This document shows positions 43,410-51,727 of a stretch of DNA of 64,000 bases, piece after piece. The DNA is from Pseudomonas sp. DTU_2021_1001937_2_SI_NGA_ILE_001 (GTDB taxonomy: Bacteria > Pseudomonadota > Gammaproteobacteria > Pseudomonadales > Pseudomonadaceae): contig NZ_CP135971.1 of the NCBI RefSeq assembly GCF_032463525.1, positions 5,396,501 to 5,460,500 on the forward strand. Reading direction: 5' to 3'. Below the pieces are notes generated by a model that made no database searches, was not told where the DNA came from, and worked only from the letters and a program-made list of their open reading frames with translations. The translations under genes were made by a program, and so were the position numbers. Numbering within the stretch: the stretch's first letter is position 1; each line of letters starts with the position of its first letter.

Positions 43410-45758
43410 ATGCTGAAAAGAGTTCGGGTCGCCGGCAGCAGGTTCAGGGCCGGTGTGCGGTTCACGGCGCTTGCCAGCGCCATCGGGATCGGCTCGCTGG
43501 GCTGGTCGGGGCTGGCCTTGGCCCTTGGCCTGGGCGATATCCGCCTGAATTCGGCGCTCAACCAGCCGCTGGACGCGCAGATCGAGCTGGTCGAAACCGC
43601 CGGGCTGGACCCGGAAGACATCATCGTCAAGCTGGCTTCGCCGGAGGCCTTCGCCAAGGCTGGTGTGGAACGCGCCTTCTTTCTGAACGACCTGCGCTTT
43701 ACCCCGGTGATTCGCGGCAATACCGGCTATATCGAAGTGGTGTCGAACAAACCGGTGGTCGAGCCCTACCTGAGCTTCCTGGTGCAGGTGTCGCGCCCCA
43801 ACGGCGATCTGCTCCACGAATACACCGTGCTGCTTGACCCCGCGACCTCGCCAGAAGGGCAGGCGGCGACCCGTGGTCGCACCCAGCGCCAGCAACAGGC
43901 CGCCGCCGTGGAGTCGCGCATGCCGGTCGCGCCGCCGATGGCGGTGCAGGGCAAGCACTACACCGTGGTGGCGGGCGACACCCTGGCCAGTATCGCCAGG
44001 CGCGTCCAGGGACCGGGGGAAAGAGGCTCGGCGGCGCAGGTGGCCGAGGCCATTCAGGCGCTCAACCCGCTGGCCTTTCCCAAGGGACCGGGCAGTGCGC
44101 TGCGTGCCGGTCAGAACCTGCTGCTTCCCGATGCGGCGCAGCCACCGGCCGTACAGCCACCTGAACCCGCCGCCAGCGAGGCAGCGGCGGCAGCCGAGGC
44201 CGAGGCGCAAAAGGCCGTGCAACTGGCGGCCGCCGCCATCGAGACGCAGCAACTCGACGATCTCAAGACGCTCAATCGCAGCCTGCAGGAGCAATTGTTC
44301 GAGCGCGACAAGGCCGTGACCGAGCTGCGCGCTCAACTCACCGAACTGCGCGATGCTGGCAAGCCTCCAGTGCCCGCGGCGACGACCGCACCGGCACCGG
44401 CGGCAGCGCCTGTGGCTGCTGCGGCGCCGGCGCCGGTGGCGTCCAGCGAGGAGAGTTCCTGGTTCAGCCTGCCCTTGCTGATTGCCGCCGCCGTCGTGCT
44501 GCTGGCAGTGCTGCTGGTGCTGCGCATGCGCCAGCGTCGCCAGCAGGCCGAGGTCGAACCCGCTGAACGCGAGGAACCGCTGCTCAAACCGGCGCAGCCG
44601 ATCACCCTGCCAGTGTATGAAGTGCCCGCCGTGGTGTCCCCGGTGGCGGCGGCGCCAGCGGCCTCGTCGCCTGTTCCGACGCCAGCCAGCGCAACCACCT
44701 TGAGCAAGGCCCCTGCGGCGCAACGCCCGGCGGGCACTGCGCCCGACGCGCTGGACGGTGTCAGCATCTATATCGCATACGGGCGCTTCAACGAGGCACT
44801 GGCCATCCTGCGCGATGCCTCGCACAAGCAGCCGGAGCGTGAAGACATCCGCGAGCGCATTCTCGAACTGCTGGCCGACCAGGGTGATGCCCAGGGCTTC
44901 GCGGCCGAGGAGAGCGCCGCGCTGGGCCAGGGTATGAGCGCCGAGCGTATTCAGGCGATCCGGGCCCGTCATCCGCAACTGGAAAAGGCCGCACACTCCG
45001 GCGCTGCCCCCGCGGTGGCCGCTGCAGCGGGCATCGTGGCCGGTGCCGGGTTGGCTGGCGCGGCTGCAAGCGAGCCTCAGCCCAGCCCGGCAAGCGTTCC
45101 CGCCGAACCCGCGCAACTGGATGAAACCGCTGCCGCTGCGCTCAATCCCGAACATGAAGACGCCTTTCAGCTCAATCTCGACGAGCTATCGCTGGATGCG
45201 GACTGGGACCTAGTCGACCCGTTCGACAAGCCGGTGCCCGTCAGCAAGGCCGAGGTCCCGCCCGCAGCCGCCGCCGACCCGAATTTCGCCTCCAACCTGA
45301 CCGAACTGCCTGAGGTCTTCGAGCTGCAGGACGAACAGTTCCTCAGCGACTTGTCACTGCCGGAAGACGAGGCAGAAGAGTCCATCGAACTGATCGAGCC
45401 GGTCGAACCTTCCGGCCTCGACACGGCATTCTCCGTTTCCGGGGTCGATCTGCTCGACGGTCTGGGTGATCTTGGCGAGGTGCCGGACATGCAGGTCGAG
45501 GCCATTGAACTGGCTGAGCCGGTGGTCGATAACGAGGCGCTGGACGAAGCGTTCCTCGACAGCTTCGCTGACGATGAAGGCATGGAGTTCGACCTGCTGG
45601 AGCTGGACGAAGAGCCGCTGACGCAGATCAACCAGGCGCAGTTGATGATCGACGAGGGCGATATCGACGGTGCCCGGCTGCTGTTGCAGGAGGTATTGGA
45701 CGGTGCCGACGAGGCGCATCGGAAAATGGCCGAGGACCTGCTGTCGAGCCTGGAATGA
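43410..45758 (+). CDS. fimV: FimV family polar/pilus assembly protein
   Basis: A 782-residue FimV/TspA-family protein. FimV organises the cell pole and type IV pilus/twitching systems and binds peptidoglycan. Elements in order: signal-like N-terminus, the conserved N-terminal domain (LGLGDIRLNSALNQPLDAQI near residue 45), a LysM motif (YTVVAGDTLASIARR near residue 188), coiled coil (about 270-320), one transmembrane segment (about 352-374), a long Ala/Pro- and acid-rich linker and the C-terminal FimV domain (AQLMIDEGDIDGARLLLQEV near residue 740). It is shorter than the roughly 900-residue P. aeruginosa FimV and could be a paralogue. Confidence 0.87.
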   Translation: MLKRVRVAGSRFRAGVRFTALASAIGIGSLGWSGLALALGLGDIRLNSALNQPLDAQIELVETAGLDPEDIIVKLASPEAFAKAGVERAFFLNDLRFTPVIRGNTGYIEVVSNKPVVEPYLSFLVQVSRPNGDLLHEYTVLLDPATSPEGQAATRGRTQRQQQAAAVESRMPVAPPMAVQGKHYTVVAGDTLASIARRVQGPGERGSAAQVAEAIQALNPLAFPKGPGSALRAGQNLLLPDAAQPPAVQPPEPAASEAAAAAEAEAQKAVQLAAAAIETQQLDDLKTLNRSLQEQLFERDKAVTELRAQLTELRDAGKPPVPAATTAPAPAAAPVAAAAPAPVASSEESSWFSLPLLIAAAVVLLAVLLVLRMRQRRQQAEVEPAEREEPLLKPAQPITLPVYEVPAVVSPVAAAPAASSPVPTPASATTLSKAPAAQRPAGTAPDALDGVSIYIAYGRFNEALAILRDASHKQPEREDIRERILELLADQGDAQGFAAEESAALGQGMSAERIQAIRARHPQLEKAAHSGAAPAVAAAAGIVAGAGLAGAAASEPQPSPASVPAEPAQLDETAAAALNPEHEDAFQLNLDELSLDADWDLVDPFDKPVPVSKAEVPPAAAADPNFASNLTELPEVFELQDEQFLSDLSLPEDEAEESIELIEPVEPSGLDTAFSVSGVDLLDGLGDLGEVPDMQVEAIELAEPVVDNEALDEAFLDSFADDEGMEFDLLELDEEPLTQINQAQLMIDEGDIDGARLLLQEVLDGADEAHRKMAEDLLSSLE

Positions 45759-45789
45759 TCACTGGGCCCGGATTGCGTCCAGCCGAGCA

Positions 45790-45965
45790 GTAGCGGCCTT
45801 AGCCGCAATACTGGTCAGTTAGACCGGGTAGGCGCGGCTTCAGCCGCGAAGCGGCCGCCTGTTCACAACAGACGGTTTCCTGGCGCTTAACCGAAAGGTA
45901 TTGGCCTTAGCCGCGATCAGGCTGCGTGACGCGTCAGTGCCTTTTCGCGGCTGAAGCCGCTTATG
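45790..45965. repeat. REP cluster
   Basis: At least four REP-like cores: tagcggccttagccgcaata (about 45791), gcgcggcttcagccgcgaag (about 45832), ttggccttagccgcgatcag (about 45901) and an inverted ttcgcggctgaagccgctta (about 45944). They occupy the gap between the convergent fimV-like and PA2817-like genes. Some units carry variant cores (ccttagccgc). Confidence 0.8.
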
Positions 45966-46008
45966 CACTGGCCTGCGGCCGTCAAGCGGCCTCACCGCGC
46001 CCGGCTCG

Positions 46009-46419
46009 TCAGTTGGCCGGACCCTGGGTGCTCAGTGCCAGCAGCTGTTTCTCCTGAACCCAGTCGAAGGGCTCGTCGTTCTGCTCGGCTTCGTAGCGGC
46101 GCTCTTCCAGCGCCTGGTACAGGTCGATTTCCTCGTCCGGCATGAAGTGCAGGCAGTCGCCGCCGAAGAACCACAGCAGGTCGCGTGGGACCAGATGGGC
46201 GATCTGCGGATAACGCTGGATCACCTGGCAGAGGATGTCCTGGCCCAGGTACTGACTTTCCAGCGGGTCTTTGGGCAACTGCTCGATCAGCTCGTCGAAG
46301 CGCTCCATGAACAGCGCATGGTTGGCCTCGTCCACCTGTTCGGCCTCGCCCAGCGCGACCAGGATGCTGCGCAGGTGGGTCAGCAGACCCAGGTGATGGT
46401 CGAGAATGGCATCGGCCAT
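46009..46419 (-). CDS. PA2817-like conserved hypothetical protein
   Basis: A 136-residue soluble acidic protein matching the Pseudomonas-conserved family exemplified by PA2817, which sits beside fadE in P. aeruginosa as here. Notable stretches: HLGLLTHLRSILVALGEAEQ at the N-terminus and PRDLLWFFGGDCLHFMPDEE near residue 78. No catalytic motif is recognisable. It lies 73 bp after fadE on the same strand. Function is unknown. Confidence 0.83.
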   Translation of the reverse strand: MADAILDHHLGLLTHLRSILVALGEAEQVDEANHALFMERFDELIEQLPKDPLESQYLGQDILCQVIQRYPQIAHLVPRDLLWFFGGDCLHFMPDEEIDLYQALEERRYEAEQNDEPFDWVQEKQLLALSTQGPAN

Positions 46420-46492
46420 GGTGAAGTCCTCATAAGCGAAAAAGGCGCGAGAGTATAAAGCCCTGCGCGCCTGTTGTGGGTGTTGCCTTGGA

Positions 46493-48940
46493 CTAGCGGG
46501 TCTTGCCCGGTGCCAGGCTCAGTTGCTCCTTGTCGAAGTCGTCGACGTCGATGACCTTGCGGCGTGCCTGTTCAGCCTGCTCCAGGGCCTGCAGCTCGGC
46601 GGGTTGCAGCACGCCGACGCGCAACGCGGCATCGCTGGCCGACTCGCCGGCCTCTACCTGCAACTGGCCATTCTTGTGCGCCTGTTGCAGTTTGCGTCGC
46701 ACAGGATGGCTGGCCTGCAGCTGATCATAGGCATGCTGCAGGGCGCCTACCGGGTCTTCGGCATCCTGAGGGCGGAAGCAGCCGGCAAGCAGCTGCTCCA
46801 GCGCCGCATCGCCCTTGGCGCGACCGAGCAGTTGGGCGATCTCGGCATCCAGCGCATCCGAAGGTCCCTTGTGCCGGCGCCCCAGGGGGAACACCACGAC
46901 GCGCAACAGCGCGCCCATGAGTTTGTTGGGGAAGTTGCGCAGCAGCTCGTCCAGCGCACGTTCGGCCTGGCCCAGGCTTTCTTCCATGGCCCAGCGCAGC
47001 AGCGGGCGCAAGTAACCCGGCGAGCCCAGGTCGTGGTAGCGCTTGAGCGCTGCGGAACCCAGGTACAGGTAGCTGAGCACATCACCCAGACGTGCAGACA
47101 AGCGCTCGCGGCGCTTCAGCTCGCCGCCCAGCATCATCATGCTCAGGTCGGCCAGCAGGGCGAACGCTGCTGCCTGGCGGTCCAGGGCGCGGAAATAGCC
47201 CTGGCTGAGGCTGTCGCCCGGATGCTTGTCCAGGCGGCCCAGGCCAAGGTTGAGGACCAGGGTGCTGGCGGCATTGCCGACGGCAAAACCGATGTGGCGC
47301 ATCAGCAGGTCGTCGAACTCGTACAGCGCGCGGTCGTGGTCCTCGCGGGCGGCCAGGGCCATTTCCTTGAGTACGAATGGATGGCAACGGATCGCGCCCT
47401 GGCCGAAGATCATCAGGTTGCGCGAGAGGATGTTGGCGCCCTCGACGGTGATGAAGATCGGTGCGGTCTGCCAGCTGCGCGCCAGGTAGTTGTTGGGGCC
47501 CATGACGATGCCCTTGCCGCCATGGACGTCCATGGCGTGGGCGATGCACTCGCGGCCGCGCTCGGTCAGGTGGTACTTGAGGATCGCCGAGAGCACCGAA
47601 GGCTTTTCGCCGAGGTCCACGGCATTGGCAGTGAGGATCCGTGCGCTGTCCATCAGCCAGGCATTGCCGCCGATGCGCGCCAGGGCTTCCTGGATACCTT
47701 CGAAGGCCGACAGCGGCACGTTGAACTGTTCGCGCACCTGGGCGTACTGGCCGGTGACCAGGCTGGTGAACTTGGCAGCACCGGTGCCCACCGCCGGCAG
47801 CGAGATGGAGCGGCCTACCGACAGGCAGTTCATCAGCATCATCCAGCCCTTGCCGAGCATGGCCTGGCCGCCGATCAGGAAGTCCAGTGGCACGAAGACG
47901 TCTTTGCCGGAGTTCGGGCCATTCATGAAGGCGGCGCCCAGTGGCAGGTGACGACGGCCGATGTTCACGCCGGGTGTGTCGGTGGGGATCAGCGCCAGGC
48001 TGATGCCCAGGTCGGTGTCTTCGCCCAGCAGATGGTCCGGGTCGTAGGCTTTGAAGGCCAGGCCAAGCAGGGTGGCCACCGGCCCCAGGGTGATGTAGCG
48101 CTTTTCCCAGTTCAGACGCAGGCCGATGACTTCTTCACCTTGCCACTGGCCTTTGCAGATGATCCCGGTGTCGGGCATGGCGCCGGCGTCGGAGCCGGCC
48201 AGCGGGCCGGTGAGGGCGAAGCAGGGAATGTCTTCGCCGCTGGCCAGGCGTGGCAGGTAGTGGTTGCGCTGCTCGTCGGTGCCGTAGTGAAGCAGCAGCT
48301 CGGCAGGTCCCAGGGAGTTGGGCACCATCACGGTGGACGCCAGGTCGCCACTGCGTGTCGCCAGCTTCATTGCCACCTGCGAGTGGGCATAGGCCGAAAA
48401 GCCCTTGCCGCCGTATTCCTTGGGAATGATCAGGGCAAAGAAACCGTGGGTCTTGATGTGCTCCCAGGCTTGCACGGGCAGATCCATCTGCTGGCCGATC
48501 TGCCAGTCGCTGACCATGGCGCAGAGTTCTTCGGTGGGCCCGTCGATAAACGCCTGTTCCTCTTCGCTCAGCTGTGCGGGCGGGTAGGCCAGCAGGGTGT
48601 TCCAGTCGGGGCGGCCACTGAACAGCTCGCCGTCCCACCACACGGTGCCGGCGTCGATGGCATCGCGCTCGGTGGCCGACATCGGCGGCAGCACCTTCTT
48701 CAGCCAGCTGAACATCGGTGCGCTGAAATGCTTGCGGCGCAGGTCAGGCAGGGCCAGGGGCAGCAGCACGGCCAGCCACAGCAGCCAGAAGATCGTCAGC
48801 AGCCAGCCGGGCGCCGTGCTCCACAGTCCCATGGCCAGCAGATACAGGGCGACGATGCCCAGCGTGCCCATGGGGGTGAAGCGCCGGTGCGCCAGCCAGG
48901 CGATGCCGACTATCAGTCCTGCAATCCACAACAACAGCAT
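46493..48940 (-). CDS. fadE: Long-chain acyl-CoA dehydrogenase FadE
   Basis: FadE catalyses the first step of fatty-acid beta-oxidation, acyl-CoA to trans-2-enoyl-CoA, at the inner membrane. The 815-residue protein has the FadE-type N-terminal hydrophobic segment (two helices, about residues 1-50), then the acyl-CoA dehydrogenase core with FALTGPLAGSDAGAMPDTG near residue 240 and the C-terminal DUF1974 domain. Length matches E. coli FadE (814). The ATG at 48940 follows GGAGG. It is divergent from the GST gene, and a 19-bp palindrome lies 47 bp upstream of the start codon. Confidence 0.95.
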   Translation of the reverse strand: MLLLWIAGLIVGIAWLAHRRFTPMGTLGIVALYLLAMGLWSTAPGWLLTIFWLLWLAVLLPLALPDLRRKHFSAPMFSWLKKVLPPMSATERDAIDAGTVWWDGELFSGRPDWNTLLAYPPAQLSEEEQAFIDGPTEELCAMVSDWQIGQQMDLPVQAWEHIKTHGFFALIIPKEYGGKGFSAYAHSQVAMKLATRSGDLASTVMVPNSLGPAELLLHYGTDEQRNHYLPRLASGEDIPCFALTGPLAGSDAGAMPDTGIICKGQWQGEEVIGLRLNWEKRYITLGPVATLLGLAFKAYDPDHLLGEDTDLGISLALIPTDTPGVNIGRRHLPLGAAFMNGPNSGKDVFVPLDFLIGGQAMLGKGWMMLMNCLSVGRSISLPAVGTGAAKFTSLVTGQYAQVREQFNVPLSAFEGIQEALARIGGNAWLMDSARILTANAVDLGEKPSVLSAILKYHLTERGRECIAHAMDVHGGKGIVMGPNNYLARSWQTAPIFITVEGANILSRNLMIFGQGAIRCHPFVLKEMALAAREDHDRALYEFDDLLMRHIGFAVGNAASTLVLNLGLGRLDKHPGDSLSQGYFRALDRQAAAFALLADLSMMMLGGELKRRERLSARLGDVLSYLYLGSAALKRYHDLGSPGYLRPLLRWAMEESLGQAERALDELLRNFPNKLMGALLRVVVFPLGRRHKGPSDALDAEIAQLLGRAKGDAALEQLLAGCFRPQDAEDPVGALQHAYDQLQASHPVRRKLQQAHKNGQLQVEAGESASDAALRVGVLQPAELQALEQAEQARRKVIDVDDFDKEQLSLAPGKTR

Positions 48941-48986
48941 ATGCAATCCTCCATGGGCGACGGGCGGCCGGTGCGCCGGCCAGGTA

Positions 48987-49005
48987 TCAGGGTTAGTGAC
49001 CCTGA
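48987..49005. promoter_or_regulatory. Perfect palindrome upstream of fadE (candidate operator)
   Basis: TCAGGGTTAGTGACCCTGA has 7-bp perfect arms around a 5-bp centre. It lies in the 142-bp fadE/GST divergent promoter region. It does not match the PsrA consensus (GAAAC-N4-GTTTC type), so the binding protein, if any, is unknown. Confidence 0.45.
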
Positions 49006-49082
49006 GCGCATGAGTAAGTTGCGACTGTTACAGGTTAGACTGTCGCCCGACCAACGGTGGTCATCACAGGGAGGAAAGGGAA

Positions 49083-49706
49083 ATGCTCAAGATCTGGGGC
49101 CGCAAGAATTCCAGCAACGTACGCAAGGCCTTGTGGATGGCCGAAGAAGTGGGCGTGTCGTATGTGACCGAAGACGCTGGCGGCGCCTTCGGTGTGGTGG
49201 ACGAGCCGGAGTATCGGGCCAAGAATCCCAACGGCCGGGTGCCGATGATCGAAGACGGCGAGCTGGTGCTCTGGGAATCCAATGCCATCGTGCGCTACCT
49301 GGCGGCCCGCTACGCGCCCGACACACCGCTGTATCCCGCCGACCCTGTGCTGCGCGCCCAAGGGGACAAATGGATGGATTGGACCACCTCGACCTTGGCC
49401 GGTCCGTTTCGCCCGGTGTTCTGGGGCTTGCTGCGCACACCACCGGAAAAGCGTGACCCCGAGGCCATCGGCCAGGGCATCGAGGTGCTCAATGGGCTGC
49501 TGGCCCTTCCTGATGCGGCGCTGGCCGAGCAGCCTTACCTGTCGGGCGCGGAGTTCGGCATGGGTGACGTCCCGCTGGGCTGCTTCGCCTATGCCTGGTT
49601 CGAGATGCCCATCGAGCGCGCGCCACTGCCGCATCTGCAGGCCTGGTACGAGCGCCTCAAGGCCCGCCCGGCGTTCCGCAAGGCCGTGATGACCGAACTG
49701 ACCTGA
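49083..49706 (+). CDS. Glutathione S-transferase family protein
   Basis: A 207-residue GST with a thioredoxin-like N-terminal domain (WGRKNSSNVRKALWMAEEVG with the likely catalytic Ser at about residue 9), the cis-Pro NGRVPMIEDGELVLWESNAIVRYLAARY block at about residues 47-75 and an all-helical C-terminal domain (PYLSGAEFGMGDVPLGCFAY near residue 155). The neighbourhood (fadE, ABC exporter) matches PA2811-PA2817 of P. aeruginosa. Physiological substrate unknown. Confidence 0.92.
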   Translation: MLKIWGRKNSSNVRKALWMAEEVGVSYVTEDAGGAFGVVDEPEYRAKNPNGRVPMIEDGELVLWESNAIVRYLAARYAPDTPLYPADPVLRAQGDKWMDWTTSTLAGPFRPVFWGLLRTPPEKRDPEAIGQGIEVLNGLLALPDAALAEQPYLSGAEFGMGDVPLGCFAYAWFEMPIERAPLPHLQAWYERLKARPAFRKAVMTELT

Positions 49707-49734
49707 AGCGCTCGCCACCCACGTCGCGCCATTT

Positions 49735-49749
49735 CGATAATTATTATTA
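49735..49749. promoter_or_regulatory. Fur-box-like sequence
   Basis: CGATAATTATTATTA matches the 7-1-7 Fur core TGATAATNATTATCA at all but two positions. It lies in the 163-bp region between the GST gene and the YadG-like ABC gene, about 120 bp upstream of the latter. The AT-rich island is conspicuous in this GC-rich sequence but could equally be a promoter. Confidence 0.45.
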
Positions 49750-49869
49750 ATGAATGTGTCTGTACTTGGGTGGTCTGTCCTAGCACCATGGCCGCAGTCC
49801 ACTGGCGCACCACCGCGTGCGCCAGCCTGATCAATTCCTAGAACCTTCCTGATGGGTGCTTTTTCCGCT

Positions 49870-50802
49870 ATGAGTTCTGCCCTGTCCATCCGACAGCTCA
49901 CCAAGACCTACGGCAACGGCTTCCAGGCCCTCAAGGGTATCGACCTGGACGTTGCCGAAGGCGACTTCTTCGCCTTGCTCGGCCCCAATGGCGCCGGCAA
50001 ATCCACGACCATCGGCATTCTCTCCACCCTGGTGAACAAGACCAGCGGTACGGTGAACATCTTCGGTCATGACCTGGACCGTGAGCCGGCTGCGCTCAAG
50101 CGTTCCATCGGCGTGGTGCCGCAGGAGTTCAACTTCAACCAGTTCGAGAAGACCTTCGACATCGTCGTCACCCAGGCGGGCTACTACGGCATTCCGGCGC
50201 GCATCGCCAAGGAACGCGCGGAGAAGTACCTGACCCAGCTGGGCCTGTGGGACAAGCGCGACGTGCCGTCGCGGTCGCTGTCCGGCGGCATGAAGCGCCG
50301 GCTGATGATCGCTCGTGCGCTGATCCACGAGCCGCGCCTGCTGATCCTCGACGAACCCACCGCCGGGGTGGACATCGAGCTGCGCCGCTCGATGTGGAGC
50401 TTCCTCACCGAGCTGAACCAGAAAGGCATCACCATCATTCTCACCACCCATTACCTGGAGGAGGCCGAGCAGCTGTGCCGCAACATCGGCATCATCGACC
50501 ATGGTGAGATCGTGCAGAACATGGGCATGAAGCAACTGCTCAACACCCTGACCGTGGAAACCTTCGTGCTCGACCTCAAGCAGTCGTACACGCAAGCGCC
50601 CCAGTTGCCAGGTTTCCCCGGCCGGCTGATCGATGCGCACACCCTGGAAGTGCAGGTCGACAAGAACGTTGGCATCACCGCGCTGTTCAGCCAGCTGGCC
50701 CAGCAGGGCATTGAAGTGCTGAGCCTGCGCAACAAGGCCAACCGTCTCGAAGAGCTGTTCGTGTCCCTGGTGGAAAAGAATCTGGCGAAGGTGGCCCAAT
50801 GA
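49870..50802 (+). CDS. ABC exporter ATP-binding protein (YadG-like)
   Basis: A 310-residue ATPase of the ABC-2/DRA family. Walker A GPNGAGKST near residue 40, signature LSGGMKRR near residue 138, Walker B LLILDEPTAGVDIE near residue 156 and a C-terminal extension of about 80 residues. It pairs with the downstream permease (4-bp overlap), reproducing E. coli yadGH and P. aeruginosa PA2812-PA2811. Start taken as ATG at 49870; an in-frame ATG at 49852 is possible. Substrate unknown. Confidence 0.92.
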   Translation: MSSALSIRQLTKTYGNGFQALKGIDLDVAEGDFFALLGPNGAGKSTTIGILSTLVNKTSGTVNIFGHDLDREPAALKRSIGVVPQEFNFNQFEKTFDIVVTQAGYYGIPARIAKERAEKYLTQLGLWDKRDVPSRSLSGGMKRRLMIARALIHEPRLLILDEPTAGVDIELRRSMWSFLTELNQKGITIILTTHYLEEAEQLCRNIGIIDHGEIVQNMGMKQLLNTLTVETFVLDLKQSYTQAPQLPGFPGRLIDAHTLEVQVDKNVGITALFSQLAQQGIEVLSLRNKANRLEELFVSLVEKNLAKVAQ

Positions 50803-51587
50803 GCAAGCCTATGGGCGAACTGCGCCCCAACCTGGTGGCGCTGAACACCATCGTCTACCGCGAAGTGCGGCGCTTCATGCGCATCTGGCCGCAGACCCTG
50901 CTGCCGCCGGCGATCACCATGGTCCTGTACTTCGTGATCTTCGGTAACCTGATCGGTCGACAGATCGGCGACATGGGCGGCTTCAGCTACATGCAGTACA
51001 TCGTGCCGGGGCTGATCATGATGTCGATCATCACCAACTCCTACGGCAACGTGGTGTCGAGCTTTTTCGGTGCCAAGTTCCAGCACTCCATCGAAGAACT
51101 GATGGTCTCGCCGGTGTCGCCGCACATCATTCTCATCGGCTATGTGCTGGGCGGTGTGCTGCGTGGCCTGATGGTCGGCCTGATCGTCACGCTGCTGTCG
51201 ATGTTCTTCACCGATCTGCAGGTGCATCACCTGGGCGTGACCGTGGTGGTGGTACTGCTGACCGCGACCATCTTCTCGCTGCTGGGCTTCGTCAACGCGG
51301 TGTTCGCCCGCAACTTCGATGACATCTCGATCATCCCGACCTTCGTGCTGACCCCGCTGACCTACCTGGGGGGCGTGTTCTACTCCATCACCCTGCTGCC
51401 GCCATTCTGGCAGACCGTGTCGCTGGCCAACCCGGTGCTGCATATGGTCAACGCCTTTCGCTACGGAATCCTCGGCGTGTCGGATATCCGCATCAGCATC
51501 GCCCTGGCGTTCATGGCCTGCGCCACCGTGGTGCTCTACATAGCCTGCGTGCGCCTGCTGGTCAGCGGCCGCGGCATGCGCCACTGA
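50799..51587 (+). CDS. ABC-2 type permease (YadH-like)
   Basis: A 262-residue permease with six transmembrane segments and the ABC-2 signature region (TFVLTPLTYLGGVFYSITLLPPFWQ near residue 185). The ATGA overlap with the ATPase gene shows they form one exporter. Substrate is unknown; a drug or polysaccharide role would be guesswork. Confidence 0.92.
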   Translation: MSKPMGELRPNLVALNTIVYREVRRFMRIWPQTLLPPAITMVLYFVIFGNLIGRQIGDMGGFSYMQYIVPGLIMMSIITNSYGNVVSSFFGAKFQHSIEELMVSPVSPHIILIGYVLGGVLRGLMVGLIVTLLSMFFTDLQVHHLGVTVVVVLLTATIFSLLGFVNAVFARNFDDISIIPTFVLTPLTYLGGVFYSITLLPPFWQTVSLANPVLHMVNAFRYGILGVSDIRISIALAFMACATVVLYIACVRLLVSGRGMRH

Positions 51588-51727
51588 GCCTCTCGGGCCG
51601 CCAAGTCTCGGCGGCCCACCTCATTCCTGGTCCTCGTGGCCGTTCAAAACCGGTAACAAAGCTCGCTTGAAGCCTCGTGCTACGGCATCGATCTTCTCGC
51701 CCTTTTCGCAAGGGAAGGAGACTGCTC

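Noticed and set aside
46523..49456. 977-codon plus-strand frame
   Set aside because: Antisense to fadE for most of its length and crosses the GST gene out of frame.
51595..51617. Terminator after the YadH-like gene
   Set aside because: A GGGCCGCC/GGCGGCCC hairpin exists but has no T-run; evidence is too weak to call.
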